DNA of 9,884 bases, taken from assembly GCA_024403005.1 (NCBI GenBank), contig JAKSSQ010000059.1, forward strand, positions 1 to 9,884. Reading direction: 5' to 3'. The notes under the pieces were generated by a model, which saw only the letters and a program-made list of their open reading frames with translations, was not told the DNA's origin and made no database searches. Shown here in pieces: positions 7,303 to 9,884 of the stretch. This DNA comes from Clostridia bacterium (GTDB taxonomy: Bacteria; Bacillota; Clostridia; Peptostreptococcales; Anaerovoracaceae). Numbering within the stretch: position 1 is the stretch's first letter; the number at the start of each line of letters is the position of its first letter. A program made the translations under genes and the position numbers.

Positions 7303-7782
7303 TTAGAATATAACTGCCAGATTTATCTTAGCTGCATCTGTCTTCTGCAGCGTAATTTCCTTGCCCTTTTCGTCTGTAATTGTCACGATTCCGTCTGCAT
7401 AGCCGGTGAGCTTTCCTTCGTAGAACTTCTTGCCGTCCAAAGCCTTGTAGAGCTTAACTTCCACAGCTTCGCCCATGAATCTAGCGAAGTCTTTATCGGA
7501 GATAAGGGGTCTGTCCATTCCGGGGGAAGAAACTTCCAGGTAATAGTTCTGTTCGATAGGATCGTCTTCGTCCAGTCTCTTGCTTAAATATCTGCTTATC
7601 TTTTCGCAGTCGTCTGTGCCGATTACGGCATATTCTCCGTTTTCCAGCTTGTCTACGTAGACTCTCAGATACCAGTTGGGACCTTCTTTTTCGAATTCGC
7701 ATCTGGAGAGCTCGTAGCTGTCCTTTTCTTCGAATTCATCTAAATATGCGGCAATGTAGTCGCTGACTTTCTTTTTGGCCAA
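7303..7782 (-). CDS. rimP: Ribosome maturation factor RimP
   Basis: RimP assists early 30S maturation, including assembly around the S12/S5 region. The 159 residues are the usual length. The diagnostic segment YYLEVSSPGMDRPL lies near residues 80-93, preceded by DDCEKISRYLSKRLDEDDPI, and the C-terminal half forms the expected small Sm-like beta domain. The start is TTG at 7782-7780: it has AAGGAG at 7789-7794 with 6-base spacing, and no in-frame ATG occurs before the conserved core. It is the first gene of the main operon, just below a promoter and a structured leader. Its TAA stop is shared with the nusA Shine-Dalgarno (TAAGGAGG), implying translational coupling. A weak TTG start with an ideal RBS fits a site whose initiation rate is set by leader structure, though that is inference. 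Confidence 0.96.
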   Translation of the reverse strand: MAKKKVSDYIAAYLDEFEEKDSYELSRCEFEKEGPNWYLRVYVDKLENGEYAVIGTDDCEKISRYLSKRLDEDDPIEQNYYLEVSSPGMDRPLISDKDFARFMGEAVEVKLYKALDGKKFYEGKLTGYADGIVTITDEKGKEITLQKTDAAKINLAVIF

Positions 7783-7794
7783 GGTTTTCTCCTT
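7783..7794 (-). promoter_or_regulatory. rimP ribosome binding site that defines a TTG start
   Basis: AAGGAG at 7789-7794 lies 6 bases before the TTG at 7782-7780. It is the only good Shine-Dalgarno near the 5' end of the frame. Its first two bases are the last two of the TAA ending the candidate leader ORF, and it can pair with CUCCUU at 7804-7809 in the leader RNA. Confidence 0.85.
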
Positions 7795-7816
7795 ACAAAT
7801 ACGAAGGAGCGGGCAT
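7793..7816 (-). CDS. Possible 7-codon leader ORF upstream of rimP (MPAPSYL)
   Basis: Within the rimP leader, an ATG at 7816-7814 opens a frame of seven codons (Met-Pro-Ala-Pro-Ser-Tyr-Leu) ending in TAA at 7795-7793. An AAGGAG at 7823-7828 sits 6 bases before the ATG, an ideal Shine-Dalgarno. The stop overlaps the rimP Shine-Dalgarno (TAAGGAG), the same stop/SD overlap seen at the rimP-nusA and nusA-rnpM junctions. The ORF's SD is the 5' arm of a hairpin and its start codon begins in the loop, so folding would hide it. It is not in frame with rimP. It is very short, has no known family, and could be chance; translation is unproven. Confidence 0.35.
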   Translation of the reverse strand: MPAPSYL

Positions 7817-7841
7817 CGCCCACTCCTTAGAAATAACGTAT
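7799..7841 (-). promoter_or_regulatory. Structured rimP 5' leader hairpin, candidate cis-regulatory RNA
   Basis: Read as minus-strand RNA, bases 7828-7818 (AAGGAGUGGGC) pair with 7814-7804 (GCCCGCUCCUU), giving 11 base pairs including one U-G around a GAU loop. Outside this, AUACG (7841-7837) can pair with CGUAU (7803-7799), leaving an 8-base bulge on one side. The 3' arm CUCCUU could instead pair with the rimP SD AAGGAG (7794-7789) across a 9-base loop. The two foldings are mutually exclusive: one leaves the rimP SD free and the other sequesters it. The hairpin is not followed by a clean U-tract, so a classical intrinsic terminator is unlikely. A role as translational switch or 5' stabilising hairpin is inferred. 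Confidence 0.55.
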
Positions 7842-7850
7842 ACTTTTGTT

Positions 7851-7878
7851 AGTTTACCATATTTTACAAAAATTGCAA
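7851..7878 (-). promoter_or_regulatory. Probable sigma-A-type promoter for the rimP operon (extended -10)
   Basis: On the minus strand the -35 candidate is TTGCAA (7878-7873) and the -10 candidate is TAAACT (7856-7851), separated by 16 bases. A TGG directly before the -10 makes an extended -10 element. The spacer is A/T-rich. Transcription would start near 7844-7845, giving a leader of about 62 bases before the TTG of rimP. Each hexamer matches consensus at 4 of 6 positions. The position in the only large intergenic gap, directly before a translation operon, supports it. Confidence 0.6.
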
Positions 7879-7892
7879 GCACTTTGTAAAAT
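7861..7892. repeat. Perfect 10-bp inverted repeat spanning the rimP promoter -35 region
   Basis: ATTTTACAAA (7861-7870) and TTTGTAAAAT (7883-7892) are exact reverse complements separated by 12 bases. The centres of the arms lie 22 bp apart, about two helical turns, as in many dimeric repressor operators. The -35 box TTGCAA lies inside the spacer, and one arm occupies the -35/-10 spacer. No U-run follows on either strand, so it does not look like a terminator. It could be an operator or a chance A/T-rich palindrome. Confidence 0.5.
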
Positions 7893-7926
7893 TTAGCAAA
7901 CCGGGGCGTGAGCCCAATGCATCCGA

Positions 7927-9168
7927 TTAGTAGATAGGATACTTAGCTGTAAGCTTTTCAGCTTCGCTGCGGATGTATTCTTCCTTGCTGAAGTCGGAAG
8001 CTGTAAGGTAGATAAGTTCAGCAATCTTTTCCATGTCAGCTTCCTTGAAGCCTCTTGCTGTAACAGCGGGTGTACCTACGCGGATACCGCTTGTCTTTGT
8101 TGCGGGCAGAGGATCGTTGGGAATCTTGTTCTTGTTTACTGTAATGTAAACCTTGTCCAGGCGCTGTTCCATTTCCTTGCCGGAGATGTCGAAGTTGCGC
8201 AGGTCTACCAGCATGAGGTGGTTATCTGTACCGCCGGATACGAGGTCGAAGCCGTATTCGAGAAGCTTGTCTGCGAGAACCTTAGCGTTCTTTACGATCT
8301 GTTCCTGATATTCCTTGAATTCGGGCTTGAGAGCTTCACCGAAAGCAACAGCCTTAGCTGCGATGATGTGTTCAAGCGGGCCGCCCTGTGTTCCGGGGAA
8401 GATTGCGGAGTTGATCTTCTTTGCGATAGCTTCGTCGTTTGTCAGAATGAGACCGCCGCGGGGTCCTCTGAGTGTCTTATGTGTTGTAGTTGTAACTACG
8501 TGTGCATAAGGCATGGGAGACGGGTGAAGGCCTGCAGCTACGAGACCTGCAATGTGAGCCATGTCTACCATGAGGTAAGCGCCTACTTCGTCAGCGATTT
8601 CTCTGAACTTCTTGAAGTCGATGATTCTGGGATAAGCAGATGCGCCTGCGATGATCATCTTAGGCTTGCATTCCTTAGCGAGCTTGAGCATTTCATCGTA
8701 GTCGATTGTTTCTGTTTCGTCGTTTACACCGTAAGGAACGATGTTGTAGTTCTTACCGGATTCGTTAGCGCCGCTGCCGTGTGTCAGATGTCCGCCGTGG
8801 TCCAGGTTCATACCCATAACTGTGTCGCCGGGCTGGCAGAGTGCAATGTATACTGCGTGGTTTGCGTTAGCGCCGGAATGGGGCTGTACGTTTGCGAATT
8901 CTGCGCCGAAGAGCTTCTTTGCTCTTTCGATAGCGATAGCTTCAACAACGTCTACGTTTTCGCAGCCGCCGTAGTAGCGCTTGCCGCAGTAGCCTTCTGC
9001 GTACTTGTTTGTGAGTACGGAGCCTGCTGCTGCCAGAACTGCTTCGCTTACGATGTTTTCGGATGCGATGAGTTCAATGTTTCTCTTCTGTCTGTTGAGT
9101 TCGCCTTCAACAGCGTGTCCGAGTTCGGGGTCCTGCTGGATCAGGAAGTTAAGCATTTCGTTTACCAT
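7927..9168 (-). CDS. glyA: Serine hydroxymethyltransferase
   Basis: GlyA is the PLP enzyme that interconverts serine plus tetrahydrofolate with glycine plus 5,10-methylene-THF, the main one-carbon source for purine, thymidylate and fMet synthesis. The 413 residues match the family. Visible motifs are IELIASENIVSEAVL (31-45), NKYAEGYCGKRYYGGCE (54-70), NVQPHSGANAN (93-103), DHGGHLTHGS (123-132), VDMAHIAGLV (201-210) with the cofactor-contacting Asp202 and His205, and TTTTHKTLRGPRGG (226-239), where Lys231 is the PLP Schiff-base lysine. SGANAN replaces the more common SGSQAN, a mild variation. The ATG has GGAG (9177-9180) 8 bases upstream. Codon use is strongly biased (AAC, GAA, AAG, TTC, GTA preferred), suggesting high expression. 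It lies between ispG and rimP, where Clostridia and Bacilli usually have polC. A clear terminator after glyA is not evident, so partial read-through into rimP is possible. Confidence 0.98.
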   Translation of the reverse strand: MVNEMLNFLIQQDPELGHAVEGELNRQKRNIELIASENIVSEAVLAAAGSVLTNKYAEGYCGKRYYGGCENVDVVEAIAIERAKKLFGAEFANVQPHSGANANHAVYIALCQPGDTVMGMNLDHGGHLTHGSGANESGKNYNIVPYGVNDETETIDYDEMLKLAKECKPKMIIAGASAYPRIIDFKKFREIADEVGAYLMVDMAHIAGLVAAGLHPSPMPYAHVVTTTTHKTLRGPRGGLILTNDEAIAKKINSAIFPGTQGGPLEHIIAAKAVAFGEALKPEFKEYQEQIVKNAKVLADKLLEYGFDLVSGGTDNHLMLVDLRNFDISGKEMEQRLDKVYITVNKNKIPNDPLPATKTSGIRVGTPAVTARGFKEADMEKIAELIYLTASDFSKEEYIRSEAEKLTAKYPIY

Positions 9169-9180
9169 GGTTTCGTCTCC
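9169..9180 (-). promoter_or_regulatory. glyA ribosome binding site
   Basis: The minus strand reads TATAGGAGACGAAACC just before the glyA ATG, with GGAG at 9177-9180 and an 8-base spacer. It fixes the start at 9168 and shows that glyA is translated independently of ispG. Confidence 0.8.
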
Positions 9181-9206
9181 TATAATATGTTTAAAGTGTT
9201 AATAAA

Positions 9207-9884
9207 CTATTTCTTAATGAGCTTTATGAGCTCGGGGATAATCTGTTCTTCCGGGACGGTGTGCAGGGCATTTCCGTGTTCCATCAAAAGCCCTACGCCC
9301 TTTCCGCAGGCAACGCCGAAATCCGCGTGCTTTGCTTCGCCGGGGCCGTTTACTTCGCAGCCCATTACCGCAACTCTCAGGAATCTGCCTTCTGCTGCAA
9401 GTTCGTCGGAAAGCGGCTTAAGTTCGCTTTCAATTTTAGCTGCAATTGTCGGAAGGTCTACCCTTGTTCTGCCGCAGGTCGGGCAGCTTACGAAGTCTAT
9501 GCCCGCTTTTCTTACGCCTGTTGCCGCAAGAAGCTCCTTAGCGAGGATTACTTCGCGCAGTGGGTCACCGGTGAGGGAAATTCGCATCGTATTGCCGATG
9601 CCGTCCAGAAGCAGTGCGCCGAGAGCCGCTGTGGACTTGAGCTCCGCCATGTGCCCTACTCCGCTTTCGGTGAGGCCAATGTGCAGAGGTCTGTCGGACT
9701 TGCTTCTGAATAATTTATGTGCTTCGTGGTTCATCTTTACGTCGGAAGACTTAAGGGAAACCACGATATCTTCGAAACCGAAGCTCTGAGCATACTGTAC
9801 TGCGTTTAAAGCGCTTTCGCAGAGGCCTTCTGCAGTAACTCCGCCGTATTTGGCGAGGATGTCCTTTTCAAGAGAACCGGAGTT
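9207..9884 (-). CDS. ispG: 4-hydroxy-3-methylbut-2-enyl diphosphate synthase IspG (C-terminal part; start lies beyond the window)
   Basis: IspG reductively converts ME-cPP to HMBPP in the MEP isoprenoid pathway using a [4Fe-4S] cluster. The last 225 codons are visible, and the frame stays open to the window edge. NSGSLEKDILAKYGG, at the edge, and GFEDIVVSLKSSDVK belong to the TIM-barrel domain. The C-terminal cluster domain has SCPTCGRTRVD, giving the CxxC pair, and VMGCEVNGPGEAKHAD, giving the third cysteine and the cluster-ligand glutamate. All expected ligands are present. The GTG at 9764 is an internal valine codon, not the start. The TAG is 38 bp before glyA, with no convincing promoter in the gap, so ispG and glyA may be cotranscribed. 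In related bacteria ispG ends a dxr-rseP-ispG cluster; that part would lie outside this window. Confidence 0.97.
   Translation of the reverse strand, partial: NSGSLEKDILAKYGGVTAEGLCESALNAVQYAQSFGFEDIVVSLKSSDVKMNHEAHKLFRSKSDRPLHIGLTESGVGHMAELKSTAALGALLLDGIGNTMRISLTGDPLREVILAKELLAATGVRKAGIDFVSCPTCGRTRVDLPTIAAKIESELKPLSDELAAEGRFLRVAVMGCEVNGPGEAKHADFGVACGKGVGLLMEHGNALHTVPEEQIIPELIKLIKK

Noticed and set aside
7799..7828. The rimP leader hairpin as an intrinsic terminator/attenuator
   Set aside because: The stem is strong, but the bases after it read CGUAUUUGUAAGG with no continuous U-run, and the rimP SD begins 9 bases later. A translational role fits better, though leaky attenuation is not excluded.
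7904..7915. Small GGGC-TCAC-GCCC hairpin just after glyA as a terminator
   Set aside because: The stem is only 4 bp and the following bases (CGGUUUGCUAAAUUUU) are not a proper U-tract, so I could not support an intrinsic terminator.
9182..9187. TATTAT in the ispG-glyA gap as a -10 box for glyA
   Set aside because: No -35 at a suitable distance was found, and transcription would begin within or next to the glyA RBS.
8218..9789. 523-codon plus-strand open frame across glyA, the glyA-ispG gap and part of ispG
   Set aside because: It is antisense to two clearly conserved genes and in codon register with glyA, so its openness follows from codon bias. It has no recognisable motif.

Overview
The window is a housekeeping segment of a bacterial chromosome, with every recognisable gene on the minus strand. 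Gene order reads from high to low coordinates: ispG (3' two-thirds), glyA, then rimP-nusA-rnpM(ylxR)-infB-rbfA-nrnA-truB-ribF (5' two-thirds). The order rimP-nusA-ylxR-infB-rbfA-DHH phosphoesterase-truB-ribF is typical of Bacillota, especially class Clostridia. Strong AAGGAG/GGAGG ribosome binding sites, a TTG start and moderate base composition agree with that. I cannot place it more finely than 'probably a Clostridia-type Firmicute'.

Region by region. 9207-9884: the C-terminal part of IspG, the [4Fe-4S] enzyme of the MEP isoprenoid pathway. 7927-9168: glyA, serine hydroxymethyltransferase, 38 bp after ispG and with its own RBS. 7783-7926: the only sizeable intergenic region (144 bp). It carries a plausible extended -10 promoter, a perfect 10-bp inverted repeat around its -35 box, and a short 5' leader. 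The leader has an 11-bp hairpin that also encodes a possible 7-codon leader ORF ending on the rimP Shine-Dalgarno. 677-7782: rimP, nusA, rnpM, infB, rbfA, nrnA and truB, closely packed. 1-677: ribF, running off the window.

The main operon couples ribosome biogenesis and translation initiation (RimP and RbfA for 30S maturation, IF2 for initiation, TruB for tRNA psi55) with transcription elongation/termination (NusA), RNase P-associated RnpM, oligonucleotide and pAp turnover (NrnA), and flavin cofactor synthesis (RibF). From infB onward all four junctions are one-base stop/start overlaps (TAATG, TAATG, TGATG, TAATG), suggesting chained translational coupling. Upstream junctions instead overlap the stop codon with the next Shine-Dalgarno (TAAGGAGG, TAAGG).

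Departures from the usual arrangement: no ylxQ between rnpM and infB; glyA where polC usually sits; a SAP/Rho_N-like C-terminal extension on NusA; paired short repeats in the disordered N-terminus of IF2; and a divergent nucleotide-binding motif in RibF. I saw no mobile elements, CRISPR arrays, tRNA or rRNA genes, and no evidence of a wholly new system. The rimP leader is the most interesting candidate for unrecognised regulation.
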